The notes beneath the pieces were generated by a model. The model was not told the origin of the DNA. It did no database searches and was given only the letters and a program-made list of their open reading frames with translations. From the NCBI GenBank assembly GCA_030407085.1, contig CM059586.1:91137501-91201500 (forward strand): a stretch of DNA of 64,000 nt, in the 5' to 3' direction. A program made the position numbers and the translations under genes. Numbering within the stretch: the first letter of the stretch is position 1; every line of letters begins with the position of its first letter. The DNA is from Trichopria drosophilae (Eukaryota; Arthropoda; Insecta; Hymenoptera; Diapriidae). This document shows positions 11,170 to 23,038 of the stretch, one piece after another.

Positions 11170-12755
11170 TAACTGATCATTTTTACTTTAATGTTTTTAC
11201 AAAAGGCTTTTAGAAGCAGTTTTCTTGTATACAAAATGTCTTTTTCTGAATCTTATTTTTTCCGAATTTGATGTCAAATATTGGGGTTGTCGTTTAAAAA
11301 AATAACTTTCACCTTCAAGTAACCTTGAAAACTGATCGCAATGTCAAAGTTGTTATTGCAGATAGGTGAACATTTGTCCTAACCTTTTTTATTCGGCTTG
11401 GCAACATATTTATACAACTTAGAAAATACCGACATTCAATGCCTGAAAGGTTTATCGTTTTTTCACATTTGTTATTGTTAGTTTATGGACATCATTTAAT
11501 TGTTAAAAACAAAACTAAAAAATATTTCCTTTAAACACACTGATAACATGAATTTTAGAATTTTCGAAAATTGTTCAGATCATCCTTTTATAAATCTGTC
11601 CAGTTTTGTGTTAGATTTTTCAGTTCCCTATACCGTTAACACGGGAATTAACTGAACTGAGCTGAAACTAGTAAGAAAATGGACTCGTTTTCTACTGGGA
11701 CACATACAAATAAGAACCGCAGCAAGTAATTATACTATTTTGGCAATGTGTCGCGGATATATTGGCCTAGTATATTATACAAAATTATGAACTACTCTAA
11801 CTTTTTTCAACTTTTGCAAACAAAAAATTTCATAGAATTTGCTCAATTTGATGAAAATTATCATTCACTGATTTTCTGGTATCTATAAATTGTACGTTTA
11901 AACGCAAACAAACCTACTTTGAGATTATATTCACGTAAAGAAGATTCTAACTAGCGTAATCGACTCTTCATGATGGAATTAAAGAAATAGCATAGTGGAA
12001 TTGCTGAACCTGATAATTTGCGACCTCAGTCAATACCAACTTGACAGAATGATAGTGGTAATTTTTTAGTAAGCATCTCAGTTTAGTTCTAGTCGTATCC
12101 TGTAATATCTGCATGTTTATTACGCACGGTATTTTATTATTGGCGTTCCTTCTCTCCGATGCTCGGTAAGATACACGCCGAAAGAATAAATCAACTCTTA
12201 ATCCATGCCCAAGGCGCCCCAACTGGTGCACTTGAAAGAAAACAGGATTCCTACCCTTCAAAACAAGTTTCGTTAAAAGAAATATGTTATTTCAAGGTTT
12301 CAAGTCATGCTCTTTCCAAAAACCGAAAAAAATCAAGTGTTTTAATTATCCAGTTGAATTCAGAGTACTTGATAAAACGTCAGGCGTCATTTGCGAAATT
12401 GATTTTTTAATTGACCATCGCAATTATATATCAGACTTTTATAGTGCAGTAGCATTTAAATATAAATATATTAAGTACAGAACTGGACGAAACCTTTATG
12501 ATCGTTCAATATTCAAATATTGGTTTGAACACCGTTTGATTGCTGATTATGAATTTTGCTCCAACCTGTAAGCGTATGACTTTCTCAGTTCAAAACAAAC
12601 CTTTTAACGCCTCAAACTTGTAAAATTTGAGTCATATTTTGACGTATCATCAAACGCCGAACACACTTTTCATATTGGGGAATACTTGAGTCATTGCAAA
12701 CTGATAACACAGCCTCACTAGTTCCGACAGACCACATCATATCACCTATATGTAT
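11170..12755. other. AT-rich DNA, no confident feature
   Basis: Frames of 97 codons (minus, 11968-12261) and 95 codons (plus, 12284-12571) overlap or adjoin but show no motif I recognise. They could be fragments of a decayed element. No terminal repeats were found. Confidence 0.35.
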
Positions 12756-13200
12756 TTTCACCCACGGAATCTGAATCTGGTGTCCCTTTGGTTTCGTCTA
12801 GTTCAGGTGAAGGATAATTGAAGTTCAAATGTAGAGAATAAATTTAATATCAAAAATAAACCAGAATATTTATGTTTTTGGGGTCGCTGAAACCGAATCT
12901 GGTATGCGTTTGACCTCATCTATAATTTATGTCGAGGACAATTAAAATCCAACTGTTGAGAATAAATTTAATATTCAAGTGAACCAGAATATTTGTACGT
13001 TTTTGTGGTCGCTGAATTCGAATCCGATAACTGTTTGTCCTCATCTAGTCTAGTTCAAGGGCAATTGAAGGTCAAATATAGAGAATCAATTTAATATCAA
13101 AATAAAACCGTATATTTATACGTTTTTGGGGTCGCTTAATTCGAATCCGGTGTATGTTTGACCTCATCAGGGAAAATCAAGGTTAAATGTAGGCCTTGAA
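12756..13200 (+). repeat. Tandem repeat, about 124-bp period, GGTCGCTGAATTCGAATC units
   Basis: GGGGTCGCTGA-type words recur at 12882, 13007 and 13130 (125 and 123 bp apart), with a diverged first unit near 12765. Each unit also carries GAGAATAAATTTAATAT and ACCAGAATATTT. The core word GGTCGCTGA..CGAATCCG is shared with the ATGGCGGC units at 13380-13650, 51.9 and 55.1 kb. The two unit types therefore share ancestry in their first half and differ in the second. Confidence 0.75.
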
Positions 13201-13322
13201 CAGATCACAGTCAAGTTCAGTGTTTGTACAAGCCTATGAAAAATAAATATTTATATATTATTGTCAACAATTGCGTTATTATGTGTCAACGATGTGTCAA
13301 CAAGTATTAAGTGACAGCGATA

Positions 13323-13874
13323 TTAACCCTTTCACACCAAGGCAAAACTAGTGGGATAAAAAACTGCAATGTGCAACGGTTTTCATAGTTTTCCGGGTCG
13401 CTGATTACGAATCGGGTATCAGATTTCCAAAACTCAAAATGGCGGCTCCAATATGGCGGACAACTTTTCTACAAATTTATAGGATTGGCTTCAAAATTGT
13501 TACTCGGGGATTTTCAGGATCGCTGATTACGAAAGCGGGGTTAGTTTTTAAACATTCAAAATGGCAGATCCAATATGACGGACGACAAGTTTAAAAATTG
13601 ATTGGATTGGCCTGAAACTTGTCACTTGGGAGTTTTTGGGGTCGCTGATTTTGAGGCTATTAAAAAATGTTTTAAAAATTCGTGTTTTTAATAATAATTT
13701 GTGTATTTTTTTAAACAATAGGAATTTTTTAACACGATCTAGATTACACATTTTTTAAGTCCTAGGCTTCCTCAACAAAACGCACTAAATTTGAGTCAAA
13801 AATATTAATTTTCTTCAAAAATATGGAGGTTTTTATAGGCGGGACGTATATGTCCCAAGGCGTGAAAGGGTTAA
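13323..13874. mobile_element. TTAA-flanked element with ATGGCGGC tandem units (piggyBac-like MITE)
   Basis: The left end TTAA-CCCTTTCACACC (TTAA 13323-13326) is mirrored by the right end GGCGTGAAAGGG-TTAA (TTAA 13871-13874). A subterminal palindrome GGGACGTATATGTCCC lies at 13841-13856. Inside are two to three copies of a roughly 120-bp unit (GGTCGCTGATTACGAA ... AAAATGGCGGCTCCAA). TTAA duplications and a CCC terminus are the hallmark of the piggyBac superfamily. No transposase is present, so the family assignment rests on the ends only. Confidence 0.75.
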
Positions 13875-16866
13875 GTAAATTATTCTTAATGGATAATTGC
13901 AGCAAATGGGATTAACTGAAAACGTTGGAAGACATAGGAAAGTCAACATATCTTGCTGGCAAAAAAATTGAACTTTATTTGAACGTTGAACATTATTACG
14001 CTGATCATGAAAGAGAATTTTATAACATCGAAACCAATTTCGTAAAAACTTCCGCATTTTGCTGACCGATTCTAAAAAATTTAAAATTTCCTAAAAGTCG
14101 TCGAAAAATTACCCAAAATTACCTAATATTGCAGAACAATCAGTATAAATGTTTAAAAACATCACGAGATAAATGAAATATCGTTTCAATAGCGTCATTA
14201 TTTTGAACAAAGGTTTCTTCTTTTTAGTAAATCTGATTTATATTAAGATAATAATTACGTCAAGTTTAACAATAATTAAATAAATTAATAAGTATAAGAG
14301 AACGCTAATTAACAAAATTATTCATATGAAGGAGAGTAGTTTGACAAATAGCATAAGCAGAACGCTAATCCGAACAACTCTGGATATGATCTCAATTGTA
14401 TATTTTAAACTGAAAAGCGGTAATTAATAAAAATGTCTAGCACATGTCTTCGAAAATTTCCAAAAATATATTTGATTTATTTGAAACAATAAGATAATTT
14501 CTACATAGTAGGTAGATCATTACGTTTAAAGTCCAGACATGTAATATGCCATGGATTTAAGAACCATGTTATAAAAGTATCTTCCAAATGAATAAAAATC
14601 TTGTACTTGAGACTATTCAAATAAATATTTACTTGGATGCCGAACATTGTTTTTCAGTGAATCTGACGAATAAAATTGCAAAATATATTTCATTTAACAT
14701 GCACTACGTATAATATCTTCCAGAGCGTTATATTAAAATTATATTTTCTCAAAGAAATAATTCAGGGATTTAGCAAAATAACAATATGATTCGAAATATT
14801 GATTTTTGAGGAAAAAAGAACAAAATATATTGTAAACTAATTTCATTATGTTCTATTGACAAAGATATGGTGAGAGTTATTTTGCATAGTTATAAATGTA
14901 ATTTATCATAGATATATCAATAAGATTGTAAAAAATATCTGATAACTTAATGATAATTTAAGTGGTTTAAAAAAAAACGATTTTTCAGGTACAATTTTGT
15001 GTAGAATGTATTCTTAACTACGATATTGGTTTCTGCCAACCTTCTATCCTATCAGAAATGTGTTCTCGATGGCTTTACTTCAAAAATATAAATTCACATA
15101 TTTTAATTTGGTCGATTCGAATTTTTAAATGGCTCCGATGCCACAATTTTTTTTCGAAAATTGCAAACTTTGTGGTTTCACAGGTTTCTATTTAGTTCCT
15201 ACATATAAAGTGATTTATTTAATATTAATGATAGTTTATTGATATTTTCGGTAATTATATTTGGTGTTGACGATTTTCAAGATGACGGCTTATATTGAGT
15301 ACAAGTAAAAGTGCGATCAATTTCGTGATTTACTACAGAATAAGAAATAATTGTAATCTATCAATTACTACTTTATTTTTTGTTGGCATTCCGGAATATG
15401 ATGATACAAAATAATTTTTTTTAAAATCGAAAATGGTTCGAATCCAATATGGATAATAGAAAATGTGAAATATTTTGCTACACGTGGAGCAAAAATTGCT
15501 CACTGGTTTTCCAGTATTGAAAAAAAATATGTTAAACATCATTTTTCAAAAGTTTGAACAGCGCTATTCGTGACCTAAAAACTAGTCGGATATTGATGTG
15601 TCTATTTTAAAAACAGTTTGTACAATCAAAACGATGCTAAAATGCATATGCAAATTGTGCACTTTTGATCTTTAACGGGTTAAACAGTGAATTTTCCCCC
15701 ATACTTGCAAAGGTGAAAATAAGACTTTATAACAAATTTAATTTCACTGCAAGCACTCGTGAACATTTAATATATCTGTAATATTAATTACATAGTTATG
15801 GACCTCACATATATTATATTTACTCATCTATGTCTATTATACCATTCCGTAATCGCGAACGAGCGGTACGATCGTTTCAGACCGCATGTTTTTAATACGT
15901 GAAATTTATTGCATTTCACCGCTTGCGAGAAAGATACTACACAGGGAAGATGCGGTCAATGCTTATACCCCACCAAACGGTTGGTGTTTGATTCAGCTTT
16001 TTAAAAAGTTTCGTAAAATCATCGGACCAAAGTTTAGTTCAAAATGGTCGCATTCACTGTATCATACAGTGACTTTCGACGTGGTTTCACTTTTTTGTTA
16101 ACAGTGAAAAATATCACGGCATTCAATACAGTGAATAATTTATTTTTACAAGAGTGACTAAGAAATTGAAAATTACTTAATTGCACTAAAATCTCCGCAA
16201 ACACTTTTTCACTCTAAGCTTAAATGAACATTTTACTTTAATAATTTTAGAGTAAAATAATAAACACCTAAAATCATGTATTTTCAATTACATACTTGGC
16301 TATTTATAGCAAATCTGTTATCTTTTTGAGTTAATCCAGAAGCAGCAATCCCTAGCAGATTTTTATTAACAAGCAATTATGTATTTCAGACTCGGAATAT
16401 TTTATATTTTACCCGATCATGTCGATATGAAATCTGAACATTTCCATCTTGCGTATAAAATAAAGGGTTGTAGGATTAAATAAATGTTTGACGTTGTTTT
16501 GAAAACGCGTAACTCAGCTATTCAGAAAACCATCTTTTTAAATTTCTGTACCGTTATTGGCTGCAATATTCTGGATTCGTTCTTAATTTTGTAGTATTTT
16601 CAATCACTCTGCAGCAGTATCATAAAATAATGGTATAAGTCTATTTAAATAATTATCTAATGTACTGAACTAATTGGAGATTATTTTCCAGATTATCACA
16701 TTTAATTTTATGAACAACTAAATGATTACATTAATGTATTTATGTTAATTGATATCGTTACAAAGTATTTTCTATTTTATGCAATAATATAAAGAAAAAC
16801 ACAGTCCTATTTATTACAATGTTATTTTGATGCTTTATCTTCATTTTTCCGTGATATAATGTGTCA
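13875..16866. other. AT-rich DNA with minor hairpins only
   Basis: About 3 kb with no gene. A small perfect palindrome CACTGTATCATACAGTG lies near 16055-16071. A possible right-hand TTAA end (ACGGG-TTAA, TTAA 15680-15683) has no clear partner. The frames here (up to 74 codons) show no motifs. Confidence 0.4.
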
Positions 16867-18836
16867 CCGTCCACATCCGTCTTGAACGAATTGAAGTGTC
16901 GTCAAAATGTCGCTTCAAAATTGTCGTCGTATCTTTTAAAGGACATCGAAAGTAATAACACACTCTATAACATTATTACAATTAGAGATGCAGCCGAATA
17001 ACCTCTCCTCGGAGGTACTCTGTGCTTTATTCAATATCAAAAAAAAAAAAAGATTAGAGATGTCTTGACGAAAATTTCACTACACCCTTTTGCAATTTAA
17101 AAACATCTGAAGAGCCTTCCATTGAACTCATTTTGTATCTATTCCGATAGATTAAAAATTCGTGATGAATGGATTCACCGGACTGTTCAGTCTACAAATC
17201 AAAGCCTTCTTTCCCATCCAGACCTTCCAAACATTGAAAAAGGAGATTAAGAATGATATAATTTTTAATGATTCCGATACATCAGTTACATCGAAGGTTT
17301 TCAATTCTCCAATGCTTTTCTCAATATCTAAAACAGTTTTGTTTTATTTCATCGAAAAACATATGTGAACAATGTCGTTCATGATTTTTAAATATCCAAC
17401 AAAAGGCTAAAGTCGTAACTTTGTGGCACTACTATGAACAATTTCTTATTATAGAGTTTATCCGCTTGTTGTAAAAGTTTTCTACAAACCTCAAATAGTT
17501 CACCTTAGTCATTTTTCGGCAAGTATTGAAACCAGCCCTTTCCAAAAAAAGTGATTAACAAAACCTTTTAACAAATGCAACTGCGGTACGACGAACTTCT
17601 CGATGACCTTAACATCGTTGTTTTCTTTCATTTTCTACTAAGGTACATGTATATAGACAGTAAATATATAACATAGATAACATTTATGAATACACATATA
17701 TGACATAGGGTAAGAGGTTAAGTTGTGAACATGGTTCGGTTGTGAAAACCCCTGTGTACATTCTCTTTGAAAAAAAAATGAATCAAATTGGACAAATGCC
17801 AAGTGTGTGTTATCGCTACATGTAGGTTTTGTGCGTATATGAAAGCAAAAAGTCGCTTGCGCTTTTTCAGCGAACAAATTGATTTTCTGACATTTATATG
17901 TCGCCACAAATCTCTTTTTCAGTGTTCTTAAAAGCCGTAAAAATCTAATTTAATCAAAGGAAAATATAAGTGCAACGCATAGTTACACAGTAAATTTATT
18001 GTATTTAGTGATTTAATAGCAACAGCCACCACAATGTGCAAAAGAACATTTTTTTTTCATGAGGTTTTAATGTGCCTACAATATTCAGTTGAGAACACCT
18101 CTTTTTTTTGGCAAATCATAAAATATTGTCGTATGTATTGTATAATTTATAATCGATTCTTGGTTCTCCAGGTTTTCTCCGATCGGCTTTCGTTTGTTTC
18201 GCTTTTCTGTGTGCGGGTTGAAGTTTGCTCAAATGCGTAAGAGCCACTGGCAATGTAAACATAGTGAAAAGGATAAAGGATAAGAGTTATCAATAGTTCT
18301 ATCTGTTGTTCTTTTTCTGTCGTTAAAGCTTTTTGAAATCAATAAATTATCATTTCTGTAATATATCTGAGGCAGTTTTACTCTATTTTTTCCTATTTTT
18401 AGTAGATTTTTCTGTGGTGTTCACGACCGAACCAAAAAGTTTTCTATGCCAGTAATGACGACTTTACTAAATGTTTAACCAAAATGTTCTAGTCGATAAA
18501 ATCAATTTAGTTTCTTCAATAGTAGTTAACTGAGGTCTCTAGCTAACGATACATATGCATATGTCTGCATAATATGTAGTTGAGCAAAGTTTATGAGCCA
18601 AAAATGAAAGGGTGTTCATAACCAAACCTCTTCCCCTATATAATAAAAACTTCAGAATTGTAATATTGAAAATTTACGTTTTTATCGATATTTATTTTTT
18701 TATTGAGAAGAGGATCAGCTAAGATTTTAAATGAAATTGCATTTTATTACTTTTGATATCCTTTAAATTATACGACGCCAATTTTGAAGCGACATTATGG
18801 TGACACTTGAATTCGTTCAGGAAGGGATGTAACGTC
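16867..18836. mobile_element. 1.97-kb unit bounded by about 92-bp inverted repeats
   Basis: The sequence 16867-16959 reappears inverted at about 18744-18836. By eye roughly 85 percent of bases match, including GATACGACG and CAATTTTGAAGCGACATT. The interior is AT-rich without a readable transposase. A frame at 17162-17368 and text around 17160-17260 look faintly coding but match nothing I can name. The right arm touches GC island 3. This is either a DNA transposon with long terminal repeats or a duplicated, inverted short conserved sequence. Confidence 0.55.
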
Positions 18837-19560
18837 GTCAATGCATATTTCGGCAGTGCTGCAGGTGGTCCTTCGAGTCGGATGCTGTAGAAAAATGGTG
18901 CAGTTACAGCGAATTTTATCGGAAAAGGAGACGTCACGCAGGCATCTTCTGGTGCGAGAGTGGATCCGAGATCCAGCGTTGGGGATCTACCAAGAATCCG
19001 TGAAAGCCGCGGGCAAAGCCCGATAATTGCAGCTCGCTCGGCCGACCGTGCGTAAGGCCGAGATGTAACGTACATAAATGCAGTCCATACACACCGACGT
19101 AGGTACATTATAACTAAGCTCGCCTTCGTCGGACATTACGACGCATATATATGTAGCCCTGATGCCAGCATGCGTGCCTCGTCCGCCCAATGGAGGAGAA
19201 GAACAGGAGCTCAAGTTGGTCCAAGGAAGAAGGACGGGAATGAGAAGCTGGAGAAACTGGGATGATAAGAAAGAGAGGAAAGGAGTAGCCCGAAGCGCCG
19301 CTCAAGAGGAGCTCGTGTATGTAAATGTGCATTGTCTTACCATGCCGATAAAAAGGTAACCGCGAGTGCGGATGCGTCAGGGCTCGCCGCCGTACGTATA
19401 CATATTAAGCCTTTGATTTATGCCGAATTACCTTATAAGACCTACAATGTTCCGGGTCGTATCGAGGGCCCAAAGACGAACTTGTAATGCGCCAAACGGA
19501 AGCTCCGAAGAATCGCGTTGTCTCTCATCTGTTTCTCGCTCAATTACCGACCGCCCTAGT
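18837..19560. promoter_or_regulatory. GC/CpG-rich island 3
   Basis: CpG-rich DNA between AT-rich flanks. It contains a TTTGATTTATG (HOX/PBC-like) word next to CCGAATTACC near 19410-19432. Purine-rich DNA at 19190-19300 keeps several frames open (129, 75, 72 and 65 codons), none with a protein signature. Likely regulatory or a non-coding exon; function unproven. Confidence 0.35.
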
Positions 19561-19965
19561 TACATAACAGTTCAACGCTGATGCTGATGAACATCCACAT
19601 TCTGAGTAGAAATTGTGGACATGTGAATAGTGCTTGAATATACTTCCGGGGCGGTACTGTAACTTTCGTTCTTATCGGAATCTGGGCAGGAACTACTCTA
19701 CCAGATACCCTACAGGGCTCTGTCAGACATTCGTCAGATTTTTGTCGATTGATTTTAAAGTCTTCATGAAAAAAGTAAACTATTTCAGTGTATTTTTGCC
19801 TCCGGATTACGTATATGACAATAACAATTGGGAGTTGAACGAGTTGAAGTGCCACCTTGAAAAAACTGAACTAAAACGTCTAATTTGCTGGTCCTACACA
19901 TCCTACACAAAATGTTTCCAACAACAACACAACTCTACAAAAAAGAGGGTCTTGGATGTTGTTAG
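19561..19965. other. Spacer between island 3 and a fold-back element
   Basis: A 99-codon minus frame (19556-19855) and a 136-codon plus frame (19634-20044) overlap here. The second runs straight into the adjacent fold-back arm, so neither is likely to be a gene. Confidence 0.4.
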
Positions 19966-20696
19966 AAAGCTGTGCGTCATTTCCGACGTAATTGTATGCG
20001 TAGAAACCAAATTCGAAGTCAGAATTGGTGCATCACGTTTTTGAGATATTTGAGGTCATGTACTCGAAAAACGCGTCATTTTGCTATATTTGAGGTTACG
20101 TACAGGACGCAACCATTTTTTTGGCCTTCTATACTATTTGCATCTTTTAGTACTACCTTTACCCTTCAAAATGAGGTTTTATTCGATCACCTAAGATTTT
20201 TTCTTACAAAGTTACGGCCATTTTCAAATTACGAGATATATTCCATTAACGTTATCAAAAAAACAGTCAAAATACTGAAACGTGATTTTAGTTATTAGTA
20301 TCCATATTTTATGTAGTTGTTTATATTTATATAGGTTTCATGATATTGAATTTGACCTTGAGCTTGTTCTCCAAGTGCATTTCAAGGTAAATTTGTTTAC
20401 ACGTATATCGTAATTTCAAATTGGCGTATGTTGGTGAAGAAAAGTCGTAATGGAATTCTGCGCATCCCATATTAAAGAAAAAGAGTAGTTTCACATGATC
20501 CAATGAAAGGAAAAACTCCTAAAAAATGTTGTGTCTTCTGTACATGATCTCAAAAATAGAAAAAAAAATGCGTTTTTCGAGTACATGACCTCAAATATCT
20601 CAAAATCCTTACGAGATGGACCACTGCTGACTTCGGATTCTGATTCTACGCACAAAATTACGTCGGAAATGACACACAGCTTCCCAACAAAAAAAC
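19966..20696. mobile_element. Fold-back element, about 730 bp
   Basis: The left arm (about 19966-20125: GAAAGCTGTGCGTCATTTCC, ATTTGAGGTCATGTACTCG) and right arm (about 20500-20696) are inverted, with long exact words such as GATATTTGAGGTCATGTACT. A second copy in the opposite orientation lies at 28074-29315, sharing both the arm and the interior (AATGGAATATATCTCGTAATTT on its strand). No coding capacity; superfamily unknown. Confidence 0.75.
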
Positions 20697-20879
20697 CATA
20701 TTGACTTGTGCAATTTTTTTGTTAAAATTCACTAAAAATATGATTGGTTTAAATGTTTTCCTAACATTATCGGTAACTTCGTGAAAGAATGTCAAATGTG
20801 ATCGGTATTACGTGTTCCATTTACCTTTTAATGCTAACATTTATAACATTAGTTACTTCCTTCAGTTTGAAGGGTATGC

Positions 20880-21130
20880 TGAGCACGTGAGAAGTAAGCT
20901 AAGGATGGAAAAGTAGATAATATAATAAGTGGAGAAAAAAGAGAGAGTCTTACAGCACTGTTTGAGAGAATGAACAAGCTGGGATAAAAAATGGAAATCG
21001 TGTAGAAGAGACAGGAAAAATTTGAAGAGAATTGGGAGATAAGAGAGCAAGAGAAAGGTGATGGAAGTGACGAAAGTGAGGTGAAGTAATAGAGTCAGAA
21101 AGGGAAGAGGAAGAGATAACGCAGCCCAGC
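20880..21130 (+). repeat. Purine-rich (A+G) stretch
   Basis: About 250 bp strongly biased to A and G on the plus strand (GGAAGAGGAAGAGATAA, AAGAGAGAGTC). The complementary minus-strand frames (95 and 60 codons) are Leu/Ser/Phe-rich as expected from such bias. It could be a low-complexity tract or a very decayed coding scrap. Confidence 0.4.
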
Positions 21131-21157
21131 AAAAATTTAAGAATTTCATGTTGCCCT

Positions 21158-22034
21158 ATAAGTCAGAGCCGATTCTGGTAGGATTTTACTCCAGAGTCCA
21201 AATATGATCGCTGAAATAGGTATTACAGATCAAAAGGGTAAAACATCCGACTTCAGGCATTTTGAGCATCTATTCACAGCCCAAAAAAATGCTGATGACC
21301 TACCAGTAAGAGTCAATTCTGATATCATTTTTCCCACAGAACCCAAATTTGTACACCAAATTATTGATGTGGACCTAGTTTATACATCTATACTACGCGA
21401 CGCAAAAATCAAGAAATGCAATATGGCGAACAACGTTTAAAACATTTTAAAAATTCGCCTGGTATATTCGCCCTTTGAGTTCCTCTAAACTGATTTTCAA
21501 ATTTAGAATAAACCTCAAAAATCAAAAAGATATTGTTGACATCATTATTACGATATAAAAATATATGCCGCAATGGTTTAATAGAGTCAGGAAAAAAGTT
21601 GTCCTATACAGATTCGACACAACACAGTTTTACGACCTTAATTCAATATTACGCTACCTTGCTTCATAGTATGAAAGATATAATTCTTGCTTTTTGTCCT
21701 ACCTAGATCATTTTTTTGCGCGTTCTATTAGTATAGGTGTGAAAAACGTTTACAAACACGATTTTTTACCCGTTTAACCTGCAATTTAGTAAAAAACTAG
21801 GTCGTCGTCAATATTTTTGAATACATATTTGGATTTTGTGGGAAAATGATATCAGAATTGACTCTTACTAGTAGGTCAACACCATTGTTTTCACCTGTGA
21901 ATACTCGAAAATACCTAGAATCAAATTTTTTACACTTTTGTCCATCAATATTTAAAATACTAAACACAATTGGATAGTTTGGAGGTCATATTTGGATTCT
22001 GGAGTAAAAGTTTAAATCAGAATCGACCCTTACA
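21158..22034. mobile_element. Fold-back element, about 880 bp
   Basis: The left arm (21158-21390) and right arm (about 21800-22034) are inverted. Shared words are GATTCTG, TTTTACTCCAGA(G/A)TCCAAATATGA, AGTAAGAGTCAATTCTGATATCATTTT and TATTGATG..GACCTAG. Central AT-rich DNA has no gene. The 78-codon frame at 21204-21440 is arm sequence. Confidence 0.75.
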
Positions 22035-23038
22035 CAATTTATAAAAACCTACGAAAAATATAGTTAAAATCGAAGATGAAGGATGGATGATTCAAAATGA
22101 TGTGACATTTGTAGAACGAAAAAGAAATGTTGCAACGACGAGGAGGAAGTTCGCAGAAATTTCTAAGATAAAATATTAGAAAAAAGGAATATGGTGAACA
22201 AATTAAGTTCTCGATTAATACCAATAGCTAATTTTAAGATGTAATAAAAAGGAGCCTTGTTCGAATAATTATATAGACTTCCATGTTCTCTAACTCGGGT
22301 TTCCACCTATTTTTTGGTCTCGCTGTATTGTGTACGGCGGGACAATTTTTCAAGTAATTTTTTACTCTACATTTGTTCCATTTGTGAATCTTTACCAAGT
22401 TTTACCACCATTCTGCATTTTTTTTACTTTCGGAATAGTACAATTTTGTAAAAAATTGTCTGTTAAAACTATTTTTGACTGTTTTGCGTGCACTAAGAAA
22501 TGTTTGTTTGCAGTTAACGTAATAGCTTCATAGTAAAGCTAACAGAATTTAGATTTGGAACTTAAGGTAATGTTCTTTATTCTGGAGTCACAGTAATCTA
22601 ATATTTGGTACAATTTGTTACGTTAATATTTAATATAAACATGTTAAATATTAATGTTGAGATCATTGCGTGTCATGTAGTATGTTTACGCGCTTACATT
22701 TTCGCCGAAACAGATGTAAACAAACATATACACGCGGAGTCATTGGATTTTCCTCGAATTTTTCGGCACATTGTTAACAAGCGCAGTTCGAACGACAGAA
22801 TTGAATGTAAGATTTATTAACGGTTACAGAACGCTCATTAAATGTTAAAATTTACGAATAAATTGCTGACATGTAGGAAAGTGCTGGTATTTTCATGTCA
22901 AAGTTACCTGTCGTTTTTAACTTTACAGTTACTTGTAGAACTTTACAGTTAATGTAAGAGCCTTGAAATTAGCTTACACTAACTATTAGTAAATAATTTC
23001 TCCCAGTGTATACTGATTTTTTCTTTATTTTAGTCGAT
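22035..23038. other. AT-rich DNA
   Basis: No element recognised with confidence. The word CCCAGTGTATACTGATTTTT near 23003 resembles the CACTGTA-type ends of small MITEs in this window. Part of this stretch may be the 3' region of the adjacent Penelope-like element. Confidence 0.4.

Noticed and set aside
18719..19108. 129-codon minus-strand frame
   Set aside because: Crosses the boundary between an inverted repeat arm and GC island 3, without domain pattern.
19634..20044. 136-codon plus-strand frame
   Set aside because: Its second half is the arm of a fold-back repeat that exists in another copy at 28 kb with a different frame.
20862..21149. 95-codon Leu/Ser/Phe-rich minus frame as a membrane protein
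   Set aside because: It is the complement of a purine-rich low-complexity tract; such bias mimics membrane segments.
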